A stretch of DNA of 64,000 bases from Criblamydia sequanensis CRIB-18 (GCF_000750955.1 NZ_CCEJ010000012.1:1-64000); one strand, 5' to 3'. Counted from the first letter of the stretch, positions 28,599-37,890 are shown. The notes: generated by a model not told the origin, from the letters alone. Numbers and translations: made by a program.

Positions 28599-29540
28599 CT
28601 ATACCGCAGAGTTGGTTACCTGGAGAACCGCTTTAGGAAGCTGAAAGAAAACATCTTCTTTTGTGAATACCACATCCTCAACTTCAGTAACCCCTAGTTT
28701 GATGAGTTTTTCTATGCATTTTTCTACGATGGTTTCAGGGGTCGATGCGCCGGCTGTTAAACCAATAACTGACACTCCCACAAGCCACTCAGGTAAAATT
28801 TCCGTTTCATCATTAATTAAATAGGACGGAACTCCTCGATTCGAAGCAACTTCTCTTAAACGGTTGGAATTGGAGCTTTGAGGGTCTCCGACGACCAAAA
28901 CAAGGTCCGTTTCATCCGTAATTTCTTTTAAGGCCATCTGTCGGTTTGTTGTAGCATAGCAGATAGAAGAAGAAGGCAGAGTCTCTATGTTAGGATATTT
29001 ATTTCTTAAAGCTTCAGTGACTTGTTTAACATCATCTAAACTTAGTGTGGTTTGGGTGATGAAAAAAAGTTTTTCGTCCTCAGAAAAGGTAAGGGCTTCG
29101 ACATCTTTGACATTTTCAACTACATGAGTAACATCTGGTGCTTCTCCTTTAGTACCAATGACTTCAACGTGATTTTTATGCCCGATTAAAACGATTTGAT
29201 AGCCGTTGCTAGCAAAACGCTTTACAGCTGAGTGGACACGGGTAACAAGCCCGCAGGTGGCATCAATTTCTATCAAATTTCTTTTTTTAGAAGCTTCTCG
29301 AACAGCCGGCGATACACCGTGAGCTGAGTAAATAAGCCTTGCACCTTCCGGAACAGACTCGATATCCTCAATAAAAACCGCCCCTTTTTTTCTTAAACCA
29401 TCTACAACATAGCGGTTATGAACAATTTCATGTTTAACATAGATGGGAGAACCAAAGAGCTTTAACGCCCTTTCAACGGTTTCGATAGCACGCTCAACGC
29501 CGGCGCAAAAGCCGCGGGGTTTAGAGAGAAGAAGTTTCAT
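28599..29540 (-). CDS. ispH: 4-hydroxy-3-methylbut-2-enyl diphosphate reductase
   Basis: 313 residues. The three iron-sulfur cysteines are at Cys12 (PRGFCAGV), Cys96 (DATCGLV) and Cys194 (SSICYATTNRQ), and the active-site E/T/H motifs (HEIVHN, SAHGVSP, IGHKNH, GxTAGASTPE) are present. It makes IPP and DMAPP in the last step of the non-mevalonate pathway, the isoprenoid route Chlamydiales use. Stand-alone gene. Confidence 0.96.
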   Translation of the reverse strand: MKLLLSKPRGFCAGVERAIETVERALKLFGSPIYVKHEIVHNRYVVDGLRKKGAVFIEDIESVPEGARLIYSAHGVSPAVREASKKRNLIEIDATCGLVTRVHSAVKRFASNGYQIVLIGHKNHVEVIGTKGEAPDVTHVVENVKDVEALTFSEDEKLFFITQTTLSLDDVKQVTEALRNKYPNIETLPSSSICYATTNRQMALKEITDETDLVLVVGDPQSSNSNRLREVASNRGVPSYLINDETEILPEWLVGVSVIGLTAGASTPETIVEKCIEKLIKLGVTEVEDVVFTKEDVFFQLPKAVLQVTNSAV

Positions 29541-29784
29541 TAGCTAAATCCAATAGAAATAAACTGACGCCCAAGTCTATCGGATATGGTTTAATAAAAG
29601 CAAGACAGTAGACTTCTAGACTTCGTTCGAAACTCCATTCAATTGTTTTCACGCATGGGTTATCCTATGCTTTAAAAATTTATCAAAAAATTTGCACAAA
29701 ACCAACCAATTCTTCCAATCAAAGCGAGATTTGAAAGAAGTCAAATAAAAGTTAACGGGATATTGAAGGGATTTCTTATGTCAC

Positions 29785-31557
29785 TTAATTCAAAGAAGCG
29801 ATAGACGCTGAGAACTCTTCGTTGTCAAAGAACATTTTTTTAAAATGCGCTTTTAAAGACTCGTCCACTTTCTCTTCAGGGTGGCTTCCAACCAAAAAGA
29901 TAAAGCTTGCAAGGCCTTCAAATCGATCCTTCATAATGCGTCTTCCGCTTGAAAGTTCGGCCCGGCCGATTATTGTTCCTATGATCTCGGAAAGTTCGGA
30001 GGCCTTTATCTTTTGACCGCTTAGCCTCATCATCAAAAGCCTTGTAGCCACATTGACAGCAGCTCCTCTATCGATATCTTCCATACAAGCCTGCCCAAAA
30101 GTTAGAGGGCCCTCCTGCCCTTCTCCATCCTTAGCAAGCTTAGCCATAGCCCCAATAGAAGTTAAGGCCTGAACAAACACCTGCAAGCCCTTAGCTAATA
30201 TTCTTTTCCCCTCATTTCCCTTTGAGATCATCTCATTCCAATAAGGATTTTGTAAGAGCGACGCCTCATCAAAGATATCCGCCGCAAGGTCGAAGCCGGA
30301 TTCAAATTGCTCATCACTCATGACATCCTTTCCGATATAAAAGCTTTCCTTTGGCAAATTGCTTGGATCAAATAAAGTCCTATACCCTTTTTGGTCACTT
30401 TCTCCACGGATAGCGGCTTGTTTATATTTCGCTAGGAACTGGCTTGCAGAACTCCAGTTGGCATAATCAGACTTCATATGCCAAATGTCTCCATCAACCG
30501 GTGTCAGAAATAGACGCATCTTATCCTTTGAATTCTCTTCGAAAGTTTTCAGTTGATGCAAGCGTTGCCGCTCCCCGGGTTTATTATAATTTTCCATGCT
30601 ATGCTGAAGATGAAGGCCATTTTCATTAGCTTTTAACGAGTCAAGTTGCAAGCTAAGCATCCGATCGCTTGTAATACCGGGACCGGGGCCGTGGAAAAAA
30701 CGGACCTTTCTCTCGGTTTGATCACCAAAAATATAATCGAGCGTCGCCAAGTTAAAATTACCTCTTTCATAGGGATTAAAATCCTCTACCGAGCTTCCAA
30801 AAAGACCGACAATCTTTGGGGCGCTAAAAAGCAAGCTTAAGTCCTGCAAAAGAAAAAAGCCCATTTCGAGAGGAGTATCGAAAGAAGGCGAACTCCTATT
30901 GTTGAAAGTCTCCACCATGAAATTTCCCATCTCATGCCAGGTAATTTCGCGGTCTTTGAAATCGGGCAGATTGCCTTTTTCAAGAATGGTTTTTCCATAT
31001 TCTCGCAAAATATCCATGCCAATGACATCGGTTCTTAAAGCAGTCCCCAACCTATGAAATAAGGTAAGAAGGGGGTGCTTAACCGAGGATTCCATCATCT
31101 CCCGGTAGCTTTTCGTCTCATAGATTTTTTTTAGGGAATGCTGGATTTTTAAAGAGTTCTCCTTTTTTTCAAGGCATTTGAAGAGCCGCTTTAACTCAGT
31201 TTCAAATTTTGAATCTTCTTCTAAACCTTCTAAATCTTGACAAGACAAGGCTTTGAATTCATCGAAAGTTCGGCTTAAAACCTCTATTTTTCTCTCCTCT
31301 ATTTTTTGAACAAAGATCTGCCTTTCTTGAGAAAATTCTTTCGGGAGGACAAGCAGGATCAGTTGCCTAAGGATGGGAATTAGAAGAAAAAGCGAGCCTA
31401 AGAAAAGGAATATTTGCAAAGCAAAAGAAGCGGTTTTAATTAAGGTGAATTTTAAGTTATTGTCAGAGGGATGGATAGACTTTGAGGAAAAGACATCCGG
31501 AGATTTATGTTCAATAAACCGAGCAGGTAAGGAAAGCTCCGGCAGCCGGCAATCCAT
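29785..31557 (-). CDS. Membrane-anchored hypothetical protein, 590 aa
   Basis: A hydrophobic segment at about 39-71 (FALQIFLFLGSLFLLIPILR) makes one or two membrane helices close to the N-terminus; the rest is soluble. The middle (about 290-360) has a distinctive stretch: FHGPGPGITSDRML, then GLHLQHSMENYNKPGERQR and MRLFLTPVDGDIWHMK. The C-terminal part is helical. The pattern suggests a chlamydia-restricted family, but I cannot name it and no catalytic motif is clear. Monocistronic. A 19-base AT-only palindrome lies upstream at 31589-31607. Confidence 0.7.
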   Translation of the reverse strand: MDCRLPELSLPARFIEHKSPDVFSSKSIHPSDNNLKFTLIKTASFALQIFLFLGSLFLLIPILRQLILLVLPKEFSQERQIFVQKIEERKIEVLSRTFDEFKALSCQDLEGLEEDSKFETELKRLFKCLEKKENSLKIQHSLKKIYETKSYREMMESSVKHPLLTLFHRLGTALRTDVIGMDILREYGKTILEKGNLPDFKDREITWHEMGNFMVETFNNRSSPSFDTPLEMGFFLLQDLSLLFSAPKIVGLFGSSVEDFNPYERGNFNLATLDYIFGDQTERKVRFFHGPGPGITSDRMLSLQLDSLKANENGLHLQHSMENYNKPGERQRLHQLKTFEENSKDKMRLFLTPVDGDIWHMKSDYANWSSASQFLAKYKQAAIRGESDQKGYRTLFDPSNLPKESFYIGKDVMSDEQFESGFDLAADIFDEASLLQNPYWNEMISKGNEGKRILAKGLQVFVQALTSIGAMAKLAKDGEGQEGPLTFGQACMEDIDRGAAVNVATRLLMMRLSGQKIKASELSEIIGTIIGRAELSSGRRIMKDRFEGLASFIFLVGSHPEEKVDESLKAHFKKMFFDNEEFSASIASLN

Positions 31558-31903
31558 TTTAACCTCTTTTTTAAACCAAAACTAACACTTTAATAAATTT
31601 TATTAAAAAATTATAAAGATTCCAGCGAAATTTTTTTTAAAAAAAAGTTTTCATCAGCTACTAAATAACTTTACATAGTTTCATATTATTTATTTATATT
31701 TACAAATAAAATATTTTAAATTAAAAATGTAGGTTTAAAAATAATTTATATATTTATTTTTTTACTTAATTTTCAAACATTTCCATTAACATCTATTATT
31801 AATTTAGAAACATAACACATATTTAATACTTTTTCTTAAAAAAATCTAAAGACTTAGCTTCAGACACAAGATCCTTTTGAAATTTTAAAAAAAGGAAAAA
31901 AAA
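31558..31903. other. 346-base AT-rich intergenic region with a palindrome
   Basis: No gene. A perfect palindrome, TTTAATAAA and TTTATTAAA around one central T (31589-31607), lies 32 bases upstream of the minus-strand gene and next to a minus-strand TATAAT (31610-31615). It could be an operator, but the sequence is only A and T. The rest is homopolymer-rich A/T sequence with no recognisable RNA or repeat. Confidence 0.4.
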
Positions 31904-32377
31904 ATGAAATGTCCAGAGCTTTATGTTCCTCAAATCGTCCACACTTGGCATTCACCTTATGTGTTATGCAGCCCAACCCGACCCGAAAAGGATTATTATG
32001 CAGTAGCCCTTAGTGCTTTAAAACAATACGTGATTGAAAATGAGTTTTTAAGAAAGAAAGACAGGCAAGATGATTTATTAAACCTTGCTGAAAACAGTTC
32101 TAAAATTCGATTTACTTACTATTTTAGAAAAAATGACCTCTCAGGTGTTTTGATTCATCTTGACGGCACCCATAGGGCTTATCTACCCGTAGGGTCTGTA
32201 TCAAGACTAGATTCTGATTTAATTGTCGGTGTCTATCTTGATTTTTCAGAAAGCTTCTTTGATATGAAGACTTATTGGCCAAAAAACACGCAGAGAAAGA
32301 AGGATAATAAAATCATCCATAAAATCTTTACCTCTTGGCAGAAAAAAGTTTTGCAGGATTGTGAAGGTCAATCATAA
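31904..32377 (+). CDS. Hypothetical protein, 157 aa
   Basis: ATG with AAAGGA nine bases upstream. Basic, with many aromatic residues; the middle part (IRFTYYFRKNDLSGVLIHLD) alternates like a small beta-rich domain and the C-terminus is a basic helix. No signal peptide, no membrane helix, no known motif. Isolated between a long intergenic region and a small gene on the opposite strand. Function unknown. Confidence 0.65.
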   Translation: MKCPELYVPQIVHTWHSPYVLCSPTRPEKDYYAVALSALKQYVIENEFLRKKDRQDDLLNLAENSSKIRFTYYFRKNDLSGVLIHLDGTHRAYLPVGSVSRLDSDLIVGVYLDFSESFFDMKTYWPKNTQRKKDNKIIHKIFTSWQKKVLQDCEGQS

Positions 32378-32444
32378 TAACATCCGCTTGATTTATGCAA
32401 GGGATAGGCATGAGCTTAAATCATGCTTATCCCCATCATGTAAT

Positions 32445-32624
32445 TTAAAACCAAATCATAACGGCTCTCATTCCATTTCTTACATTAGACTCATTATTGA
32501 CCATCTTTTTGAAATGATCCGTAGCCACATCATGGGTGCTTCTACCTTCCTGAAAAATTTCTTTAGTTTTACTGTCTTCAACATCAGTTTTAACAAAAAC
32601 GTAAGTCTTAGGTTCTATTTTCAT
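32445..32624 (-). CDS. Small hypothetical protein, 59 aa
   Basis: The ATG at 32622-32624 has a clear GGAGA seven bases upstream; longer in-frame starts lack one. The product starts MKIEPKTYVFVKTDV and ends GMRAVMIWF, a compact, soluble, charged small protein. It reads like a real small gene because of the ribosome binding site and balanced composition, while the overlapping plus-strand frame is Phe/Ser-rich without a binding site. Unknown function; divergent from the TraB-like gene. Confidence 0.6.
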   Translation of the reverse strand: MKIEPKTYVFVKTDVEDSKTKEIFQEGRSTHDVATDHFKKMVNNESNVRNGMRAVMIWF

Positions 32625-32706
32625 TTTGTTGTCTCCTATTTTTTTTGGTTTAAGTTTAATTTTGTAATAAGGCAGAATATTTTTTTTCATCAAGCCAATT
32701 TTTGAC

Positions 32707-34524
32707 ATGTCTTTTACCATAATTAAAAAACCTTTTCATGCTCTGCCTATTCTTCATTATAATATGGAATGCGCTTCGGAAGTTGTTAAAGCAGCCAAAG
32801 AAATCAAACCTGATTGCATCGTGGTTGAGCTTCCTGAAAATATGCAGAATGAACTTATTAAAGCAGCTAGCCGCTTGCCGGATCTAAGTGTGGTTAAAGC
32901 AAGTCAAAAAAATGGAAAACCTCTCTTTTATCTTTCCGAGCCCTGCGATGGCTTATTTGAAGCCTTAAGATATGGCCTTGAGCATAATATTGCCGTCTTC
33001 TGCATCGATCTGGATGTCGATAATTACCCTTTTTTTAAAGACCCCCTTCCGGACCCTTATGCCATTTCCAAAATTGGCTTTAAACATTATATGGAAGCCT
33101 GTTATGGCAATCTGCCGCCTTCATTAAGAAAGACTTTTCCAATCGATAGGGAAAGAGAGTATTACATGGCAAGAAGGTTAAAGGAACTCTCCTTTTCATA
33201 TGACCGTATCTTGTTTGTCGGCGGTCTTACCCATGTAAAAAAAGTGCTTGAGTTAACGGATCAAAAGGCCTTTAAGAAACAAGAGCCGGTAGAGAGAGAG
33301 ACGATTGAAGTCTTTTCTCTTACAGAAGAATCTCAAAGGGAGTTGATGAGTGAATTTGGCTATCTTTCTTTAAATTATGAATTTTGGAGGGACGAGTATT
33401 TATCAAAAGAGTCGATAAAAACCACTATTCCCGATAGGCAGAAAATCTATCTCTCACTTTTAAAACAAGCAGGCTTAAGATATAAAGAGAGTACGGGCAA
33501 TGAATTGCCTCATTACTGTCTTCGAAACACTTTAAAATTTATGCGTAATTATGCGCATCTTAAGGACAAGCTTCTTCCTGATTTATTTGAATTATTAGCT
33601 TCTGCTAAGGGTTGCGTTGATCATAACTACGCTTATGAAACTTGGCTTCTTGCCACGACTTATCCTTTTTTAAAGAATGTGGATGGCCTTCCTGAAATTA
33701 AGCTCCGTGTAGAAGACCTATTCGGCGGCAGCAAAAAAATTCAATTTCACCGTAAGCTTAAAAACCCGAAAGCCACTCAGTTTATAAAAAGAAAAAAAGA
33801 CGCAGCTTCTTTTCGGTTTACCCCTCCTAGCCCCTTCAGCATTTGCTCTTATCCGCCTGAAGATACGATCATAGAAAACTTCGGGCGCTTTCTTAAAAAG
33901 AAAGGCGTTCAAATCCTGACAGAAGAAAATCTAAAAGTGGTTCCTTTCTCGACAAGCTTGGAAGATGGCATCGATACTAAAGAAACGATTAGACACCTCT
34001 TTGAAAAAAAGCTTTATGTAAAAAAGCTTGGGAAGCCGGCGGGAGATGTCGGGTCTGTTGTCATCATCTTTGATGAAGATGATGAAAAGGATGAAAAGTA
34101 CCCTTGGAAAACCACATGGATAGGTGAACATTCTCAAGAATCCGACATGGCTTTTTATGCCACTGATTTAACCAAAAAAGTTGTGGGTCCCGGAATCAGC
34201 CGCTGCGAATATGGCGGTTTTATGATGTCTTATCCTCCAAGAAGGCTTTGGGATGTCTGGCATGATCCTGATTATTTAGACCTCCTTCATAAGTCGGAAG
34301 TGCTCCTCATGGCAGCCATTGACTACTCATTAAAGCCGACAATTACTTATGTGGCTAAAAAAGCGCCTCGCTCCCTTTTAAAGTCCTACGCCGCCAGGTT
34401 TGGAAAGAAAGTAGTCTTTTTGCCGATAGGTCAGGTTTCAAGAAATCTTCTTAATAAAATTCGTGTATTTCATGTTTTAGATGGTCATGATAAAAGACGA
34501 ATCGCCGATGAATTTATTTATTAA
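32707..34524 (+). CDS. TraB/PrgY-like protein with an unrecognised C-terminal domain, 605 aa
   Basis: The first about 200 residues resemble the TraB/PrgY/Tiki-type fold: ILHYNMECASEVVKAAKEI with His17 and Glu21, then DCIVVELPE (36-44), and FVGGLTHVKKVL at about 168-180, the second His motif. Members of that superfamily are thought to be metal-dependent proteases or esterases. The middle is helical. The C-terminal about 230 residues contain IIFDEDDEKDEKYPWKT, WIGEHSQESDMAFYA and RRLWDVWHDPDY, with many Asp, Glu and His that could bind metal; I do not recognise that part. No signal peptide. The binding site before the ATG is weak. Assignment of the N-terminal fold is tentative. Confidence 0.5.
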   Translation: MSFTIIKKPFHALPILHYNMECASEVVKAAKEIKPDCIVVELPENMQNELIKAASRLPDLSVVKASQKNGKPLFYLSEPCDGLFEALRYGLEHNIAVFCIDLDVDNYPFFKDPLPDPYAISKIGFKHYMEACYGNLPPSLRKTFPIDREREYYMARRLKELSFSYDRILFVGGLTHVKKVLELTDQKAFKKQEPVERETIEVFSLTEESQRELMSEFGYLSLNYEFWRDEYLSKESIKTTIPDRQKIYLSLLKQAGLRYKESTGNELPHYCLRNTLKFMRNYAHLKDKLLPDLFELLASAKGCVDHNYAYETWLLATTYPFLKNVDGLPEIKLRVEDLFGGSKKIQFHRKLKNPKATQFIKRKKDAASFRFTPPSPFSICSYPPEDTIIENFGRFLKKKGVQILTEENLKVVPFSTSLEDGIDTKETIRHLFEKKLYVKKLGKPAGDVGSVVIIFDEDDEKDEKYPWKTTWIGEHSQESDMAFYATDLTKKVVGPGISRCEYGGFMMSYPPRRLWDVWHDPDYLDLLHKSEVLLMAAIDYSLKPTITYVAKKAPRSLLKSYAARFGKKVVFLPIGQVSRNLLNKIRVFHVLDGHDKRRIADEFIY

Positions 34525-34546
34525 GAACCTGTGATTTCGCGGAAAG

Positions 34547-35323
34547 CTACCTTTCTCCATAAAAACTCTCACCTTCTATTATAAACTCTTCTTGGTTTCT
34601 TTTTATGGGCCAAGAAGATGGAAAAATAGCAAGTTTTGCTCGGCTATTAATGTTTCTTGGAATCACATATTGAAGCCTATAAGATGAATAGACTTTATCT
34701 AAAGCTTCTTTAATATATTCATAAGAACATTCATGAATGCCATAGTGGTCATAAGGAATATCCGGTCGACCCGGCACTTTGAAATCATCGATGACAATAA
34801 TGCAATTGTCTTTATGAGTTTTTGAAATAGCTTCCAATTCATTCAACAAAGGCCAATGTTCATTCCAATGAGCATCTAGATATAAAAGGATAGGTTTATG
34901 TTTAAGACCAGGAAGCAAATTATCGAGGACAACCTCTGAACTTCCGAAATGACAATGCACATTGGAGTAAGGTGATAAAAGCTTTTTTGCGTTATTGTAA
35001 GTATTCGGCTCAATTTCGATGGTATGGACTTGATTGAAAAGACAGGAAAATAGAACCGTTGTGCCCCCTTTAAAAGTTCCAGTTTCAATGACTGTGTCGA
35101 TCTTATAATTTCTTTTTAAAAGAGCAAAGTAAGTAGTAAGTTCCGGTGCAAAATTAAAAGCATACCCTCCAAGGAGCCACACATCGAGGTTAAATGAACT
35201 ATAAAAACCATTGTCAACAGAAGGAAGGGTGCCGTAATTGATATTAGGTAATGTTTCTTTCTGTGCAGAAAAAAGAGCTACACTCTGAAAAAGAAAAAAC
35301 GGAAGAAATGTTTTTTTTAGCAT
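34547..35323 (-). CDS. Exported SAM-methyltransferase-like protein
   Basis: 258 residues. A signal-peptide-like N-terminus (MLKKTFLPFFLFQSVALFSA) precedes a class I methyltransferase fold: DTVIETGTFKGGTTVLFSC (glycine loop, with IETGTFKGG), HTIEIEPNTYNNAKKLL (acidic residue after strand 2) and ILLYLDAHWNEHWPLLNELE (the LDAHW motif of the Methyltransf_24/cephalosporin-hydroxylase-like group). An exported methyltransferase would lack SAM outside the cytosol, so the leader may be a membrane anchor or the domain may be non-catalytic. No operon partners; convergent with the TraB-like gene. Confidence 0.65.
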   Translation of the reverse strand: MLKKTFLPFFLFQSVALFSAQKETLPNINYGTLPSVDNGFYSSFNLDVWLLGGYAFNFAPELTTYFALLKRNYKIDTVIETGTFKGGTTVLFSCLFNQVHTIEIEPNTYNNAKKLLSPYSNVHCHFGSSEVVLDNLLPGLKHKPILLYLDAHWNEHWPLLNELEAISKTHKDNCIIVIDDFKVPGRPDIPYDHYGIHECSYEYIKEALDKVYSSYRLQYVIPRNINSRAKLAIFPSSWPIKRNQEEFIIEGESFYGER

Positions 35324-35399
35324 ACAGCCTCCTATTTTAATGAAATTGAGACTGTATTTAAAAAAGATTTATTGTCAATTATCTTTAGAATGAAAGAAA

Positions 35400-36488
35400 C
35401 TATAAATGCTTCTTAAGAATTTCTTTAAGGGTAGCTTCGGCTTTTTCCAACCTTTCAAAAAGAGATTGAGGCAGCCTTAAGTCTAAACTTAAAGAATGGA
35501 TTTCGTTTTGAATAATAAGGACAAACTCTTTAAGGGATTCCTGAGCATTAGAATCATTATTTTTACTCATTGCTTCTTGCAATAGTCTAAGCCTATTTTC
35601 TAAAATATTGATTCTTTCAATGACATCAATTAAGTGGTGGTGATCCTCTTCTATCGCAAACTCCGGCTTATAGTCGTGGACAACAGCATCAATGATTGCG
35701 AGTGTTTCGTTAAAAAGCCTTTGTCTTTTTTCATCAAGCTCCTTATTCCAAAGATCAATTTCTTCGAGGCTTAATTCCTCTTTTAAATGCTTAAGAGCGC
35801 CAAGACTGGCTATTGGTTTTAATAAAAGCTCCTCTAAAAGATCTTTTAAATGCTGTTTATCGGACGCGCTGACATTTAATTTTTCAAATGTTTGCTGTTC
35901 ATAGTCCTGAATAATTTTGATGTCCCGATCCACTCGTTTTAAAGCATCTTTTTGCAAATTCTCTTTAAGGCTTGAAAGAAGGTCATCGATTGATTTATTC
36001 CAATAAAAATCAATCCAATACTGGCTTTCTTCAGACCATTGTTTAGTCTCATCAAAAGCTTTTACTCTTAAGTGCATGGCATTATTCTGCCATCTTTGGT
36101 TTATTTTTTTAGCCCGATCAATTAAAGGCTGAATAATGATAGTTTGAAAAGGCTTGATTTCAGGGTTCTTTTCACATGTTTTGATGATGTGTTCATTGAC
36201 TTTATGTAAAGCTCCTACAGTTTCATGCACTTTTGGAAGGATTTCCTCAACCCTCCCTTTTAATGGAGCAGTATCTTGAACAAAGTAAGTAAAAACAGCA
36301 AGCATCCGCTCTTTAAATCGTTCAAGAAAGGTAACTGAGACCCCTCTATAGGCTACAAAAGGAAGGGGCAATTTAGGAGGTGTTGCTACAGGATCTAATC
36401 CGAAAAGATTGTTTTCTTCAGATTCGGCGGGATTTTCATTTTTAATTTCGGAGGGGTCTTCATCTTTAAAGAAGGCTGAATCGCCCAT
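35400..36488 (-). CDS. Coiled-coil hypothetical protein, 362 aa
   Basis: After an acidic, disordered N-terminus (DEDPSEIKNENPAESEENN) and one short apolar stretch (about 31-50), nearly the whole protein is charged helix with heptad-like Leu spacing, typical of coiled coil. No catalytic motif, signal peptide or membrane helix. Divergent from surE with 150 bases between. Structural or effector role cannot be told. Confidence 0.65.
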   Translation of the reverse strand: MGDSAFFKDEDPSEIKNENPAESEENNLFGLDPVATPPKLPLPFVAYRGVSVTFLERFKERMLAVFTYFVQDTAPLKGRVEEILPKVHETVGALHKVNEHIIKTCEKNPEIKPFQTIIIQPLIDRAKKINQRWQNNAMHLRVKAFDETKQWSEESQYWIDFYWNKSIDDLLSSLKENLQKDALKRVDRDIKIIQDYEQQTFEKLNVSASDKQHLKDLLEELLLKPIASLGALKHLKEELSLEEIDLWNKELDEKRQRLFNETLAIIDAVVHDYKPEFAIEEDHHHLIDVIERINILENRLRLLQEAMSKNNDSNAQESLKEFVLIIQNEIHSLSLDLRLPQSLFERLEKAEATLKEILKKHL

Positions 36489-36514
36489 AGACTACTCTCC
36501 GAAATAAAATTATT

Positions 36515-36543
36515 TTGATATTTGCATAAGTATATTATATTAT
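36515..36543 (+). promoter_or_regulatory. Possible surE promoter
   Basis: -35 TTGATA (36515-36520) and -10 TATTAT (36538-36543) with a 17-base spacer in the divergent region. It predicts a leader of about 90 bases before the surE ATG at 36639. Confidence 0.4.
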
Positions 36544-36638
36544 TTATTCTTGCGAATTTCCAATTGAATTTTTCATTTGAAAAGAAGACTAATTTAAGAA
36601 GGAAAAAATTTCCTCTTTTTAACCAAATTTTTGAAATT

Positions 36639-37427
36639 ATGACAAAAAAAAGAATCTTAATAACAAACGATGATGGAATCCATGCCCCCGGTATCAAACA
36701 CCTATGGAATTCCTTAAAGAACGATTATGAGGTTACAGTTGTAGCCCCTCATCAAGAACAATCCGGTGTCGGAGTTTCTGTTACGATTAGACACCCTCTC
36801 CAATTGAACCGCTTGCATTGGAATGGAATCCAGGCCTATTCAGTCACAGGAACGCCGGCAGACTGCGTAAAATTGGCATTGAATGTGATATTAGATGAGC
36901 GCCCTCATCTAATAGTTTCAGGAATCAACCGAGGCACCAACTCGGGTCGAAATGTTCTCTATAGCGGCACATGCGGAGGGGTTATTGAGGGAACGATGAG
37001 AGATATTCCAGGGATCGCTTTTTCTCTATCGGACTATCAGGACCCAAAGTTTGAGTCGATAGAGCGCTTTATACCCCCTTTTCTTGAATTTGTTTTTAAT
37101 AAGCCGCTGCCTCCTCAAACTTTCCTGAATGTTAATTTCCCCTCTGTTATTGAAGGAGCTCCGAAAGGCTTTAAATTTGCCCGCCAAGGCAAGGAATACT
37201 GGGGAGAGTCTTTGGATGCGAGAAACCACCCGACAGAAGGCCATACCTATTACTGGATAGGGGCAAGAAAGGTGCAGTTTGAAGAAAACGAAGAATCAGA
37301 CGTAAGCTGGTTAAATAAAGGGTATGTAGCGGCAGTTCCCGTCAATGTCGGGGATTTGACTGAAAACAATCATTTAAGAACGCATAAAGATTTATTTGAA
37401 AAACACTTCGAGTGCCTTAACTTTTAA
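36639..37427 (+). CDS. surE: 5'/3'-nucleotidase SurE
   Basis: 262 residues from the ATG at 36639, the position where the family begins (KKRILITNDDGIHAPG with the metal-binding Asp11, Asp12). Further motifs GTPADCVKLAL, VSGINRGTNSG and the Asn and Ser metal ligands are intact. Longer in-frame starts add a basic, Phe-rich extension without family support. SurE dephosphorylates nucleoside monophosphates and helps stress survival. Its end overlaps the convergent lipoprotein gene by four bases. Confidence 0.93.
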   Translation: MTKKRILITNDDGIHAPGIKHLWNSLKNDYEVTVVAPHQEQSGVGVSVTIRHPLQLNRLHWNGIQAYSVTGTPADCVKLALNVILDERPHLIVSGINRGTNSGRNVLYSGTCGGVIEGTMRDIPGIAFSLSDYQDPKFESIERFIPPFLEFVFNKPLPPQTFLNVNFPSVIEGAPKGFKFARQGKEYWGESLDARNHPTEGHTYYWIGARKVQFEENEESDVSWLNKGYVAAVPVNVGDLTENNHLRTHKDLFEKHFECLNF

Positions 37428-37861
37428 TGAACTCGCTTCTTTTCATGACGATCTAAAAGATCCAAACCTTTCTGCTGTAACTTCTCTAAGGTTTCTTGAC
37501 CGCCTTTTAACCGGTAAAGGCGTTTTAACTCCGTTCGAAGCTCATCGCTTAGGGATAGATCTCCTGTTCGTTCAATAGAGTCCATCTCTTTTAAGCACTT
37601 TCTGTCGAGAGTGATTAAGATTTCTGCCAGGCGGTAGAATTTTTTTTCTAGAAGTCCGGATTTTATCTTAAGATCCTCAGAGTTGTGACAGCCTTTCAAA
37701 TCCTGTAAAATTTCAAAAAGCAGGTACTCACCCTCTTTGGAAATTTCCTCCTCTCCTTTGCTACCGCAAGAAAATAAAAGACAAATTCCAAAAAAAGAAG
37801 CCAAATACTTTAAAAAGCATTTGGCTTTAAAATCTCGGAGAATACTGATGATTACGGTCAA
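37424..37861 (-). CDS. Small lipoprotein, 145 aa
   Basis: Hydrophobic leader with a lipobox LLFSCGS at about residues 28-34, so a lipid-anchored, probably periplasmic protein. The mature part is charged helix (Leu, Lys and Glu rich) with a Cys pair. The start is a TTG at 37859-37861 preceded by ACGAGG; no ATG exists upstream of the lipobox, so the exact start is uncertain. It follows rpmB on the same strand by 29 bases. Function unknown. Confidence 0.65.
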   Translation of the reverse strand: MTVIISILRDFKAKCFLKYLASFFGICLLFSCGSKGEEEISKEGEYLLFEILQDLKGCHNSEDLKIKSGLLEKKFYRLAEILITLDRKCLKEMDSIERTGDLSLSDELRTELKRLYRLKGGQETLEKLQQKGLDLLDRHEKKRVH

Positions 37862-37890
37862 AAAAAAGCCCTCGTAAAATTAAAACAGGG

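Noticed and set aside
32361-32705. 114-residue plus-strand frame
   Set aside because: Overlaps the small minus-strand gene, is Phe/Ser-rich and has no Shine-Dalgarno; the minus frame has a clear one.
36522-36638. 39-residue N-terminal extension of SurE
   Set aside because: The SurE family begins at KKRILITNDDG; the extension is basic and Phe-rich, and overlaps the promoter.
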